Shown: piece after piece, positions 1 to 7,504 of the stretch
How the letters are laid out: the number at the start of each line of letters is the position of its first letter
Numbering within the stretch: the stretch's first letter is position 1
NCBI GenBank assembly: GCA_900772495.1
Contig: CAAHEJ010000035.1
Coordinates: 1-38,579, forward strand
Source: an uncultured Campylobacter sp.
GTDB lineage: Bacteria > Campylobacterota > Campylobacteria > Campylobacterales > Campylobacteraceae
Length of the DNA stretch: 38,579 nt
Direction of reading: 5' to 3'
Position numbers and translations under genes: made by a program
Notes under the pieces: model-generated
The model's input: the letters and a program-made list of their open reading frames with translations, nothing else
What the model was told of the DNA's origin: nothing
The model's database searches: none

Positions 1-181
1 GCTTTTCTTTCATACGCACACCGCAATTTTTGCAGTATATAAAGCCATCTTTATACTCCGCATTTTCACCGCATTGTGGCGGTTTGAAACCTTTTTCATC
101 AACCCACTGAAAGGTGTGAAAAAGCACTCCGCTTTCTTTTTTGCACTTTAAACACACGAAAAATCTCAGCATAACTTGCAT
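1..181 (-). CDS. small zinc-ribbon-like protein, cut by left edge
   Basis: The reading frame starts at an ATG at 181 preceded by AAGGAG seven bases upstream and is still open at the window edge after 60 codons, so the C-terminus is missing. The visible part has a CLKC pair near residue 10, a lone Cys near residue 37 and a CKNC pair near residue 51, the spacing of a small zinc ribbon. The Shine-Dalgarno sequence overlaps the stop codon of the gene upstream (184-537), so the two are co-transcribed and probably translationally coupled. I do not recognise the family. Small zinc-ribbon proteins like this are common in phage and plasmid cargo, but nothing here fixes a function. Confidence 0.6.
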   Translation of the reverse strand, partial: MQVMLRFFVCLKCKKESGVLFHTFQWVDEKGFKPPQCGENAEYKDGFIYCKNCGVRMKEK

Positions 182-183
182 TT

Positions 184-537
184 TTACTCCTTATCTGTCG
201 TTTTGGGTCTGCCAAACATCCGCATCCACAACCACTTGTCTTGCATCAGCTGCCAGAAGTTTTGAGTTCCGCACAGCATCGGCGGGCGGTGATAGCACTC
301 GTTTAGCTTTACATTATGCTCTTTGGCGCTATTTTTGTCATAGTCTAAAACGATAAGCACGCTCACTTCGTGCTTTGCTCCACGCAAATTTATCGCCTCG
401 CCCTTGCATTCTAAATGCTTAAATCTTTGCGTTTTCACATAGTCAATCAACGAATTGTCTATGTGTAAAACCACACGAAGCTCATCAAGCTCCCTTTCTC
501 GCGCTTGCTCACTTGCAATCTGCTTTTTTGTTTTCAT
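184..537 (-). CDS. hypothetical protein, 117 aa
   Basis: The ATG at 537 has a strong AAGGAG seven bases upstream. The protein is soluble, highly charged at the N-terminus (KTKKQIASEQARERELDEL), with a short hydrophobic beta-like segment (VSVLIVLDYD, about residue 58-67) and a basic, Trp-rich C-terminus (WQLMQDKWLWMRMFGR). No catalytic motif is recognised. Its TAA stop sits inside the ribosome site of the next gene (181 to left edge), so the two form an operon reading leftward out of the window. Function unknown. Confidence 0.6.
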   Translation of the reverse strand: MKTKKQIASEQARERELDELRVVLHIDNSLIDYVKTQRFKHLECKGEAINLRGAKHEVSVLIVLDYDKNSAKEHNVKLNECYHRPPMLCGTQNFWQLMQDKWLWMRMFGRPKTTDKE

Positions 538-555
538 CTTTACTCCTTGTGTAAA

Positions 556-919
556 ATTTTGTTTTAAACGAAAATTTGGCTTTAAAAGGCTATTTAAAGT
601 GCCTTTAAACGCTTTTAAATTAGCTAATCCCGCTTTTGCGTTAAGCTCTATAAGCGCTTTTTGCTCGGCTTTAAGGCGCGATTTTAGTAAATCTCACACC
701 TTTTAAGCTAGCTAAATATGGCTTTCAGTGAGCTTTTTAAGTTGCTTTTAGCTATTTTAAAGGCTTTTGACAAGCTTTTATCTGTCTCATCACTTTTTAT
801 AGCTTTTAGCAAACTTTTCTAGCCACCTAATCCCACTTTTAGCTTTGTTAGCACACTTTCGCAACGCTTTTAGCTACTTTTTCACGCTTTTAAAGCGCAA
901 ATTTTCGTTTAAACAAAAT
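556..919. repeat. AT-rich non-coding block bounded by inverted repeats
   Basis: The stretch 538-1116 has no credible gene. Inside it, 556-578 and 898-919 are near-perfect inverted copies of one another (22 of 23 positions, differing by one A in a run). The 319 bp between them are AT-rich and hold many short near-repeats of the type CTTTTAGCTA or GCTAAAAG, with stops in all frames. It could be a small miniature-transposon-like element or the eroded remains of a lysine-rich repeat gene upstream of the minus-strand pair. I see no target-site duplication. Confidence 0.45.
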
Positions 920-1018
920 CATTCTAACACAGCCATGCGACACATAATGTCGTTTTTACACCTCTAATAAAATTTTTTTAAAAATTTGCAAATTTTCATT
1001 TCAACAACTCTGTAAATT

Positions 1019-1046
1019 TTGTCATACTGAGCGCAGCGAAGTATCC
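1019..1046 (+). repeat. dispersed repeat copy (TGTCATACTGAGC type)
   Basis: One copy of the short dispersed repeat TTGTCATACTGAGC-GCAGCGAAGTATC. Related copies occur at 4939-5027 (as a hairpin) and at the broken end of the restriction gene (about 18107-18120). A degenerate inverted fragment lies near 2008-2030, so thiL is loosely flanked by opposed copies. Repeats of this general form are seen in many bacterial genomes; mobility or function is not established here. Confidence 0.7.
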
Positions 1047-1116
1047 AAAACAACAAAACAAAATTTCACCGCAAAACTTGCATTTAGTGCTTAAAAATTT
1101 AGCATTTTAGGCTAAA

Positions 1117-1947
1117 ATGTCGTTTATGGATAAAGAAAATTTCATCATCAAAGCCTTTTTGCAGGGCATAAACGGCGATGACGGGGCTGTGCTTGGCAAG
1201 TGGTGTTACAGCAAGGATTTGTTCTTTGAGGGCGTGCATTTTAAGCGGGAGTGGCTCACTTACGAGCAAATAGCGCGAAAAGCCCTGCTCGTCAATATCT
1301 CAGACGCCATAGTGATGAACGCCGTGCCAAAATACGCTCTTTTGGGGCTTGCCTTGCCAAATGACATTACAAAGGCGCAAATCAAGGCACTTCAAAAGGG
1401 CTTTTTGCAAACGGCGCGTGAATTTAACATAACTATCATCGGCGGAGACACCATAAGTAGCGATAAAATCAGCATTAGCATAACGCTCATCAGCCGTGTG
1501 CGAAAAAAGCCCGTCTTTCGCAAAGGCTTGCAAAAAGGCGATTTGCTCGCTTTCACAGGCGTTTTAAGCAAGAGCTTAAAAGGACTTCAAAGCCTGCAAA
1601 ATGGGGACAAGCTCGCTAAAAATCACCGCTTTATCTCCCCAAAATTGCGTGGGGATTTTTTCTATAAAATCGCCCCAAAAGTGCATTGCGCTATGGATAT
1701 TTCAGATGGCTTGGGGCAGGATTTAGCTAAAATGCTTAAAATCAACGGCTTGGGCGTGAATTTTTTGCGTAAATTAAGCGATGATGAGCTTCAAAGTGGC
1801 GAGGAATATGAAATTTTGTTTGCTTTTTCGCCCAAAAATGCTCAATTTATCAGCAAAATGGCGCAAAAATTTGGAGTAAAACTCACTATCTTTGGCAAAG
1901 CTGCGAAAGGAAAGTATGAATTTAAAGGCAAAGGCTGGCATTTTTGA
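1117..1947 (+). CDS. thiL: thiamine-monophosphate kinase ThiL
   Basis: ThiL phosphorylates thiamine monophosphate with ATP to give thiamine diphosphate, the last step of cofactor synthesis, in the cytoplasm. The 276-residue protein has the family landmarks in order: GDDGAV near residue 20, NISDAIVM near 61 (the NxSDxxAM box), IIGGDTISS near 108, MDISDGLGQDL near 192 and SGEEYEILF near 229, i.e. the acidic Mg-ATP binding residues of the PurM-like fold. Two ATGs (1117 and 1126) are possible; neither has a clear Shine-Dalgarno sequence, and the second gives MDKENF, which looks more like relatives. It precedes truD by 95 bp, the Campylobacter order. It is a little shorter than many ThiLs (about 320). 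Confidence 0.93.
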   Translation: MSFMDKENFIIKAFLQGINGDDGAVLGKWCYSKDLFFEGVHFKREWLTYEQIARKALLVNISDAIVMNAVPKYALLGLALPNDITKAQIKALQKGFLQTAREFNITIIGGDTISSDKISISITLISRVRKKPVFRKGLQKGDLLAFTGVLSKSLKGLQSLQNGDKLAKNHRFISPKLRGDFFYKIAPKVHCAMDISDGLGQDLAKMLKINGLGVNFLRKLSDDELQSGEEYEILFAFSPKNAQFISKMAQKFGVKLTIFGKAAKGKYEFKGKGWHF

Positions 1948-2042
1948 GCTTAAAAACGCCTTTTTACGCTGTTTAAAGGGCTTGTAAAATGAAACGCAAA
2001 GCGCAAGAATTTTGGATACAAAATGACAAAAAAGGATTTTAA

Positions 2043-3134
2043 ATGATTTTAAAAACGCTCACCCACTCCCCCATAAACGCCCATTTTAGCAAAAACGCCG
2101 ATGATTTTGTCGTGCGCGAAGTGCCTTTGTATGAATTTAGCGGGTCTGGCGAGCATTTGATACTGCACCTAGCGAAAAAAGACTTAACCACAAACGAAGC
2201 CTTGCGCCTTTTAAGCACGGCAAGCGGGGCGAAAATGCGGGATTTTGGCTTTGCGGGGCTTAAAGACAAGCAAGGACAAACCTTTCAGTATGTGAGCGTG
2301 CCGCGCAAATTTGAACAAGCCTTTGGCAATTTTTCGCACGAAAAGCTGAAAATTTTAGACAGCTTTTATCACAACAACAAGCTGAAAATAGGGCATTTGA
2401 AAGGAAATTCCTTTTTCGTGCGTTTTAAAAAGGTAGGTAAAATCGAAGCGCAAAAGCTTGAAAATGCCTTTGAAACACTTAAAATTCAAGGCTTTGCAAA
2501 TTATTTTGGCTACCAACGCTTTGGGAAATTTGGGGACAATTTCGCGCAAGGGCTTGAAATCTTGCAAGGCAAAAGGCTCAAAAACCCTAAAATGCGTGAT
2601 TTTTTGCTTTCAGCCTTTCAAAGTGAGCTTTTTAACCGCTATCTTGCTAAAAGAGTGGAGTTGTCGCGTTTTGCAAAGGATTTTAGCGAAAAAGAACTTG
2701 CGCAAATTTACGCGCTTGATAAGGCTGAGATAAAGGCGCTTAAAGCGCAAAGGCATTTTTTCAAGCTCTTAAAGGGCGAGGTTTTGGGGCATTATCCTTA
2801 CGGCAAATGCTTTGTGTGCGAGGATTTGGAGGCTGAGTGCGAACGCTTTTTGCAAAAAGACCTTGCGCCTTTGGGGCTGATACTTGGAAAAAAGGCTTTT
2901 GCCTGTCAAAATGGCTTTGCTTTGCGCCTTGAAAATGAAATTTATGGCGAATTTTTGCCCTTTGGGGAGCATCTTACAGGCTCGCGCCGCTTTTTGTGGA
3001 GCTTTTTGCAAAAGGCTCAATGTCGCTACGATGAGGAAAAGGCGCATTTTTGCGTGGAGTTTTTCTTGCAAAAAGGCTGCTATGCTACTATCATTTTAGA
3101 AGAGCTGTTGCAAGAGCCTTTGAGTGAGATTTAA
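2043..3134 (+). CDS. truD: tRNA pseudouridine(13) synthase TruD
   Basis: TruD converts uridine 13 of tRNA-Glu to pseudouridine. The 363-residue protein carries the catalytic motif FAGLKDKQG near residues 70-78, with Asp75 as the expected nucleophile (Asp80 in E. coli), and the family signature NYFGYQRFG near 158. Length matches the family. The ATG at 2043 follows AAAAAAGGA at a normal distance. It lies downstream of thiL on the same strand, as in Campylobacter jejuni. The stop is followed by a separate promoter for the next operon. Confidence 0.95.
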   Translation: MILKTLTHSPINAHFSKNADDFVVREVPLYEFSGSGEHLILHLAKKDLTTNEALRLLSTASGAKMRDFGFAGLKDKQGQTFQYVSVPRKFEQAFGNFSHEKLKILDSFYHNNKLKIGHLKGNSFFVRFKKVGKIEAQKLENAFETLKIQGFANYFGYQRFGKFGDNFAQGLEILQGKRLKNPKMRDFLLSAFQSELFNRYLAKRVELSRFAKDFSEKELAQIYALDKAEIKALKAQRHFFKLLKGEVLGHYPYGKCFVCEDLEAECERFLQKDLAPLGLILGKKAFACQNGFALRLENEIYGEFLPFGEHLTGSRRFLWSFLQKAQCRYDEEKAHFCVEFFLQKGCYATIILEELLQEPLSEI

Positions 3135-3164
3135 GCTCATTAACAAACATTTATCAAAATGCGC

Positions 3165-3170
3165 TATAAT
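3165..3170 (+). promoter_or_regulatory. sigma-70 -10 box for the 3198-4865 operon
   Basis: A perfect TATAAT in the context GCGCTATAATGC, 28 bases before the ATG at 3198 and just after the truD stop. Campylobacter promoters are defined mostly by the -10 box, so this is the probable start of the transglutaminase-MerT-MerP transcript. Confidence 0.6.
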
Positions 3171-3197
3171 GCTTAAATTTCACAAAAAAGGATAAAA

Positions 3198-4283
3198 ATG
3201 TCAAATTCAGTTTCAAGAAGAGAGCTTTTTAAGCTCGCTGGACTTACTGCTGTGGCTTGTTGTTTGCCTTTATCGGCACAGCAAAATAGTGTAGCGCAAA
3301 ATTCAAAAAAGCGTGAATTTAGCGTTACTCTCAAACACAAAATCCTAGAAAAAGGTAAGATGACAAGGCTTTGGATACCCTTGCCGCTTTTTAGAGAGTA
3401 TCAATACCTTACAAGTGATATAAATTTTGTAGGCAATTACACCAAAGCTTATATCTCAAACACCAAAATTCCCACGCTTTATGCTGAATTTGACAAGGTC
3501 AAAACACCCTACCTAGACCTTTCTTTTGACATTGTTACTATTGAGAGAAACACCAACTTTTCATCAAAGCCCAAAAAGGTCGCCACTTTAAAAGATACAA
3601 AAGAGTATCTTAAAGCCACAACGCACATTCAAACAGGCGGCATAGTCAAACAAATGGCACAAGAAATCATCAAAAAGGCAGGGGCAAAAGATGATTTAAG
3701 CAAGGCAAAAGCCCTTTTTGAGTGGGTCGCAAACAATATGCAAAGAGATGAAAGCATTATAGGCTGCGGTGTGGGCGATGCAAAAGCGATTTTAGAGTCC
3801 AAAAAACTTTTTGGCAAATGCACGGACATTAGCTCGGTCTTTGTGGCATTTTGCCGAAGTGTCGGCATACCTGCAAGAGAGGTCTTTGGCATAAGGCTTG
3901 GACAATCTCGCTTTTCAAACGCAATGGGAAGTGCGAAAAATAAGGTCGCAAACATTACTAAAGCGCAACATTGCCGTGCTGAGTTTTTCATCAAGGATTA
4001 TGGCTGGATACCTTGCGACCCTGGCGATGTGGCAAAGGTAAAATTAGCCGAAAATTTAAGCAATGAAGATGCTAAAATCAAAGAGCTTAAAAGCTATCTT
4101 TTTGGTAGCTGGGAAATGTGCTGGTTTGGCTTTAACACGGCAAGGGACTTTATCTTGTCTCCACAGCCAGAACAAAGCCCTTTAAATAACTTTGGCTACG
4201 CTTACGGCGAGGTTGATGGCAATGTGCTTAATTATTACGAACCAAATGAGTTTTCATACAGCTACGAATCGATAGAAAGATGA
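3198..4283 (+). CDS. TAT-exported transglutaminase-like protein
   Basis: The N-terminus SRRELFKLAGL (residues 6-16) followed by a hydrophobic stretch ending near SAQQ looks like a twin-arginine signal, so the folded protein is probably exported to the periplasm. The body contains a transglutaminase-like papain-fold core: Cys208 in FGKCTD, His258 in AQHCRAEFF and Asp274 in WIPCDPGD, the expected Cys-His-Asp triad. Family members include peptidases and amide-processing enzymes, and the substrate is not predictable. Start ATG 3198 has AAAAAAGGA upstream. The stop overlaps the MerT-like gene by 4 bp (ATGA), so the two are coupled. A role in periplasmic metal or cofactor handling is an inference from the neighbours only. 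Confidence 0.85.
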   Translation: MSNSVSRRELFKLAGLTAVACCLPLSAQQNSVAQNSKKREFSVTLKHKILEKGKMTRLWIPLPLFREYQYLTSDINFVGNYTKAYISNTKIPTLYAEFDKVKTPYLDLSFDIVTIERNTNFSSKPKKVATLKDTKEYLKATTHIQTGGIVKQMAQEIIKKAGAKDDLSKAKALFEWVANNMQRDESIIGCGVGDAKAILESKKLFGKCTDISSVFVAFCRSVGIPAREVFGIRLGQSRFSNAMGSAKNKVANITKAQHCRAEFFIKDYGWIPCDPGDVAKVKLAENLSNEDAKIKELKSYLFGSWEMCWFGFNTARDFILSPQPEQSPLNNFGYAYGEVDGNVLNYYEPNEFSYSYESIER

Positions 4284-4615
4284 AAATTCAAAACTTTGTA
4301 GCAAAAGAAAAGATTTTTTTGGCTTTAGCATACATTTTTGGCGTGGTGGCAACCCTGTGTTGCCTGCCTGCGCTTTTGTTTTTGCTCTTTGGTTTTTCTT
4401 TTGGCTTTTTGGGTGTTGAGTTTTTAAGTGCTTATAGGCTGCCTTTGAGTGTCGTAGCTTTGGGCTTTTTTGGAGCGTATTTGTGGAATTTTCAAAGGTG
4501 TAAGAAAAATTTGTGTCAAAGCAAGGTAAAAGCAGCAATTTTTCAAATTTCTTGTGCGCTTTTGCTTGTTTTTGTCCTTTTTTACCCTGAAATTTTGGGG
4601 GTATTTTATGCGTAA
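4280..4615 (+). CDS. MerT-like inner-membrane metal transport protein
   Basis: A 111-residue membrane protein with three predicted helices (about residues 10-31, 32-62 and 86-110). The first contains VATLCCLPALLFLLFG (residues 23-38), the paired-cysteine helix typical of MerT-type mercuric transport proteins, and a second pair CKKNLC (residues 74-79) sits in the loop, matching the MerT layout. MerT takes metal from periplasmic MerP and passes it inward. No mercuric reductase (MerA) is present, so mercury resistance is unproven; copper or another soft metal is equally possible. Translation starts inside the stop of the upstream gene (ATGA) and the 3' end overlaps the MerP-like start. Confidence 0.75.
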   Translation: MKIQNFVAKEKIFLALAYIFGVVATLCCLPALLFLLFGFSFGFLGVEFLSAYRLPLSVVALGFFGAYLWNFQRCKKNLCQSKVKAAIFQISCALLLVFVLFYPEILGVFYA

Positions 4616-4865
4616 ATTTGTGTTTTTATTAGCGTGTTGCGTAAGTTTGCAAGCTGCTGAATATAAAATCTTTGTCGAGGGTATGCACTGCGTGCTTTGC
4701 ACGAGTTTGGTTCGCAAAGAGCTTTTAAAGGTTGATGGCGTGAGTTTTGTTAAGGCTACACTAAAAGATAAAATCGCTAAAATCGAATGTGCGGATAACA
4801 CCAGCAAAGAAAAACTGCTTGAAGCAGTGGAAAAAACAGGATACAAAGGTATTTTTGTGGAGTAG
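4608..4865 (+). CDS. MerP-like periplasmic heavy-metal-binding protein
   Basis: I place the start at the ATG at 4608, eight bases before the end of the MerT-like gene and just after GGGGG. This gives an 85-residue protein with a signal peptide (MRKFVFLLACCVSLQAA) and a single heavy-metal-associated (HMA) domain with the metal site GMHCVLC near residue 25 and the terminal VEKTGYKG typical of the fold. Longer forms starting at 4554 would add an unlikely leader. Together with the MerT-like protein it forms a two-component metal uptake relay: the periplasmic carrier hands metal to the membrane protein. Confidence 0.85.
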   Translation: MRKFVFLLACCVSLQAAEYKIFVEGMHCVLCTSLVRKELLKVDGVSFVKATLKDKIAKIECADNTSKEKLLEAVEKTGYKGIFVE

Positions 4866-4938
4866 TTTTTACTTATTGCTATACTGATGATTTTTCTATT
4901 GTATTGAGTTGTTTTGCATTGTCATACTGACTTTTTTG

Positions 4939-5027
4939 TTGTCATACTGAGCGTAGCGAAGTATCTATAATTTTAAAAGTGTGTCTTAAATTCTTTGGAT
5001 ATTTCGCCTACGGCTCAATATGACAAT
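4939..5027. repeat. palindromic dispersed repeat between convergent genes
   Basis: Left arm 4939-4967 and right arm 4997-5027 are imperfect inverted copies of the TTGTCATACTGAGC repeat, able to form a hairpin of roughly 28 pairs around a 29-base AT-rich loop. A direct half copy lies just upstream (4919-4931) and a degenerate inverted one downstream (5045-5064). The element sits between merP (plus) and mqnD (minus), both converging on it, so a bidirectional terminator role is plausible. Confidence 0.75.
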
Positions 5028-5126
5028 ACAGATTTTACTTTTTATCGAAAGCTCAAAATGACAAATGTTTGAGAGTTTTTGCTACGCCTTGTAAGCTGTT
5101 TAGTCGCTACACTCAACAAGGATTTT

Positions 5127-5993
5127 TTAAGAAAAACGCAAATTTTCATACTCGCTGGGGATTAGATAATCATTTGCCTTGATGAGTTTGTCGTAGAATT
5201 TATGAGTGTAGCCTAGCTCAAAGAGCCTATCTACCGCTTTTAGCTGAATTTCACTCATCGATACGGAATTTTTGTTCGCATACAGGCTCAAATACTTGTC
5301 AAGTTTGGCTTCATCGACACGGATTAAACCACGCTCCATAAGCATTTTGCTTAAAATAGCTTTGTTGCTATCAGCGATTTGAACGGCTTTTGTAAGGATT
5401 TGCTCGACTTTTATCGCTGTGGTTATGGGTATAGAGCGGCGTAGTGCCATACCGCCAAGTGGCAGGGGCAAATCATCTTTTGCTAACTCGCGCCAAATGT
5501 CCCAAAGTTCAGCCTCCACGCAAAGTTTTTCATCAAATTCCAAAATGCTTTCGTGTATCAGCACGCCCGCATCGACCTCGCCGCAAAGCACGGCGTTTTC
5601 AATGTCTAAAAAGTTTTTATACACCACGCGCGCCTGTGGATAGGCTATGCGAAAGAGCAAGGCGTTGCTAGTGTGCGCCCCGCTGAGTGCGACTTTGAAA
5701 TTTCGCTTCAAAGGCTTGTTTTTTAGGCGCACGAGCTTTGGACCATAACCCTCGCCAAAGCTCACCGCCGTGCGTAAAAGTGCGTATTCATCGGCGATTA
5801 AAGGATAGAGCGCAAAGGAAATCGCGCTCACAGCGAATTCATTTGCTAGTGCCTTTTCGTTAAGCGTTTGTATATCAAGCGCACAGCTTTCAAAATCAAA
5901 CTCATTCCCCACCCAGCCGAACTTCACAGCCATATACATAAACAAATCATCAGCATCAGGGGAATGCGCTAAATTTATGTGCTTTTTTATCAT
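5127..5993 (-). CDS. mqnD: 1,4-dihydroxy-6-naphthoate synthase MqnD
   Basis: MqnD acts in the futalosine route to menaquinone, converting cyclic de-hypoxanthine futalosine to 1,4-dihydroxy-6-naphthoate. Campylobacterota use this route instead of the classical Men pathway. The 288-residue protein starts with the family signature HSPDADDLFMYMAV (residues 10-23) and has LPLPLGGMALRR near residue 174 in a periplasmic-binding-like fold. The related MqnA (chorismate dehydratase) is the main alternative, but the HSPDADD start and the GG-A-RR box favour MqnD. The ATG at 5993 is preceded by AAAGGACAAAGTGAG, and a promoter lies about 95 bp upstream. Confidence 0.85.
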   Translation of the reverse strand: MIKKHINLAHSPDADDLFMYMAVKFGWVGNEFDFESCALDIQTLNEKALANEFAVSAISFALYPLIADEYALLRTAVSFGEGYGPKLVRLKNKPLKRNFKVALSGAHTSNALLFRIAYPQARVVYKNFLDIENAVLCGEVDAGVLIHESILEFDEKLCVEAELWDIWRELAKDDLPLPLGGMALRRSIPITTAIKVEQILTKAVQIADSNKAILSKMLMERGLIRVDEAKLDKYLSLYANKNSVSMSEIQLKAVDRLFELGYTHKFYDKLIKANDYLIPSEYENLRFS

Positions 5994-6088
5994 CTCACTT
6001 TGTCCTTTTCATTTGCCTTTTTATCCTTGCAAGCCGATGAAATCAGCATAGCAAGTCAAAACTACCATTTGCACGAATGTAAAGTGAG

Positions 6089-6094
6089 ATTATA
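6089..6094 (-). promoter_or_regulatory. -10 box for mqnD
   Basis: On the minus strand the sequence reads TTTTTGTTATAATCTC, giving a perfect TATAAT preceded by a T-rich run, as usual for Campylobacter sigma-70 promoters. Transcription would give a leader of roughly 90 bases before mqnD. Confidence 0.6.
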
Positions 6095-6186
6095 ACAAAA
6101 ATTTACCAAAGCCGCGTAAAAATGCGTAAAAACAAACAAAAAAGCCAAAAATAATACAAAATCAAATGCAAATTTAACTTTTATGA

Positions 6187-6223
6187 CTTGCCACGCCGTT
6201 TTTTAACGGCTCACAATGACAAG
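6187..6223. repeat. hairpin repeat of the TTGTCATTGTGAGCC type
   Basis: A palindrome with outer arms CTTGCCA/TGACAAG and an inner perfect stem GCCGTT-TTTT-AACGGC. This belongs to a second dispersed-repeat style, different from the one at 4939-5027. It lies in the 466-bp gap between mqnD and the next gene (5994-6459), which otherwise holds only two promoters. Confidence 0.6.
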
Positions 6224-6284
6224 TAAGGCTCGAAAATAGCGGAAAAATTTTGAATTTTTTTCAAAATTTCTGATAAGTTTAAGC

Positions 6285-6313
6285 TTATTTTAATGGGGGG
6301 GGGGCATTATAAT
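6285..6313 (+). promoter_or_regulatory. promoter with G10 homopolymer in the spacer
   Basis: Ten consecutive G residues occupy 6295-6304 and a perfect TATAAT follows at 6308-6313, only three bases away. The tract therefore lies in the -10/-35 spacer of the promoter for the gene at 6460, leaving a leader of about 140 bases. Long G tracts in Campylobacter mutate by slipped-strand replication, and a change in spacer length would alter promoter strength, as known for Neisseria porA and Bordetella fim genes. The repeat and the -10 box are seen directly; switching is inferred. Confidence 0.65.
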
Positions 6314-6459
6314 ATCAGCAATGGTTTTAGGATTAAGAAAAATTTAAGCTATATTTTAAAAAATGGCGCGAATTTTGGCGGAATTTGCGCTGGTTTTGGG
6401 ATTGTTTGAATTTTGCTTGATTTGAAGCCTTGAAATTTTCGCAGTTTAAAGGGGATAAA

Positions 6460-7137
6460 ATGCCTAGACACTATCCGCAAACAAAAGATGAGTTACAAAG
6501 TCTTGTTGATGATTTGAGTATAAATTTGGGAGATATAGAAACTTGTTTTGTCGCTGATATGAGAGAGCTTTTTTGGGACACAGAGCGGGTTGATTTTAGT
6601 GGGATAGAGTCTTGGGACACTTCAAGGGTTGAAAATATGGCTGAAATGTTTCGGGGTGCAAAGGGATTTAACGCAGACATAAGTAGCTGGGACACTTCAA
6701 GGGTTAAAAATATGGGGAGTATGTTTAGTCGTGCTACTGATTTTAATCAAAATATCAATTCTTGGGATGTCAGCAATGTTGAATATATGAGCGAAATGTT
6801 TTGTGGGGCTTTGAACTTTAATCAGCCCTTAAATTCTTGGAATGTCTCAAAGGTAAAGAATATGAGCGAAATGTTTAAAGGGGCAAATAATTTCAATCAG
6901 CCTTTGGATAAATGGGATACTCAAAGTGTGAAGGAAATGAAGGAAATGTTTTATTGTGCGAAAAACTTCAATCAAAATATCAATTCTTGGAATGTCTCAA
7001 ATGTAGAGGATATGAACGAAATGTTTAAGGGGGCTATAAATTTCAATCAAAATTTGGATAGCTGGAATGTTGATTCTGTAAATATTGAAATGTTTGAAGG
7101 TTCGCCACTGCAAAACAATCCGCCAAAATGGTATTGA
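6460..7137 (+). CDS. DUF285/BspA-like repeat protein
   Basis: The start is placed at ATG 6460 (MPRHYPQTK), because AAAGGGG precedes it and the paralogue at 8304 has the same MPRHYPQTK sequence. A TTG start at 6430 is less likely. After a short N-terminal region come six tandem 25-residue units of the form W(D/N)xSxVxxMxxMFxxAxxFNQxLxx, then a cap ending MFEGSPLQNNPPKWY. This is the BspA-like leucine-rich repeat (DUF285) that forms a stacked solenoid and usually mediates binding. There is no signal peptide or anchor, so surface location is not supported. Expression is probably set by the G-tract promoter. Confidence 0.8.
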   Translation: MPRHYPQTKDELQSLVDDLSINLGDIETCFVADMRELFWDTERVDFSGIESWDTSRVENMAEMFRGAKGFNADISSWDTSRVKNMGSMFSRATDFNQNINSWDVSNVEYMSEMFCGALNFNQPLNSWNVSKVKNMSEMFKGANNFNQPLDKWDTQSVKEMKEMFYCAKNFNQNINSWNVSNVEDMNEMFKGAINFNQNLDSWNVDSVNIEMFEGSPLQNNPPKWY

Positions 7138-7200
7138 TACAAATTTTATGTAAGGGGGTGAGCAAAAAAGTAAAGACAAAAGAAAGGTTCGGCAAAAGGT

Positions 7201-7238
7201 GTGCGAAAGCACTTACAAAGCGATTCGCTACGGCGAAT
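7201..7238 (+). other. two small hairpins in the leader of the zinc-motif gene
   Basis: The 123-bp gap before the gene at 7261 contains GTGC-GAAA-GCAC (7201-7212), a stem closed by a GNRA tetraloop, and ATTCGC-TACG-GCGAAT (7223-7238), a perfect six-pair stem. No U-tract follows, so this is not a standard terminator; it may be a leader structure or a processing site. Confidence 0.35.
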
Positions 7239-7260
7239 TTTATTTCATAAAGGATAAAAA

Positions 7261-7485
7261 ATGGCAACTTACACTTGCAAATTTTGTGGTTATCAGTCAA
7301 GTAATGCTGGTAGTGCTTCATTTTCTTGCTCTTACAGTCCGCACAAAACGCACGAATGGATGAACGCTACTGAAAAGCTTCCAAAATATACTTGCAAATT
7401 TTGTGGTTATCAGTCAAGTAATGTTGGTAGTGCTACATTTTCTTGCTCTAAAAGCCCACATAAGCACCACGAGTGGCTTGGCTAG
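7261..7485 (+). CDS. tandem-duplicated zinc-motif protein, 74 aa
   Basis: The ATG at 7261 follows AAAGGATAAAAA. The protein consists of two near-identical 39-residue modules, each YTCKFCGYQSSN-GSA-FSCS-SPHK-HEW, with a CxxC pair, a third Cys and two His, so each module could bind one zinc. At the DNA level the copies (from 7273 and from 7390) are 117 bp apart and almost identical, a recent in-frame duplication. I do not recognise the family. Possible roles are nucleic-acid or protein binding; nothing indicates catalysis. A 10-bp hairpin follows the stop at 7505-7530. Confidence 0.75.
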   Translation: MATYTCKFCGYQSSNAGSASFSCSYSPHKTHEWMNATEKLPKYTCKFCGYQSSNVGSATFSCSKSPHKHHEWLG

Positions 7486-7504
7486 CGATAAAACTTTGAG
7501 TTTT

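Noticed and set aside
4280..4865. Complete mercury-resistance operon
   Set aside because: MerT- and MerP-like genes are present, but no MerR or MerA is visible nearby.
6293..6409. 38-codon frame starting ATG-GGG-GGG-GGG through the G tract
   Set aside because: The ATG lies upstream of the perfect TATAAT, so it would not be in the transcript; it has no ribosome site and other tract lengths close it at once.
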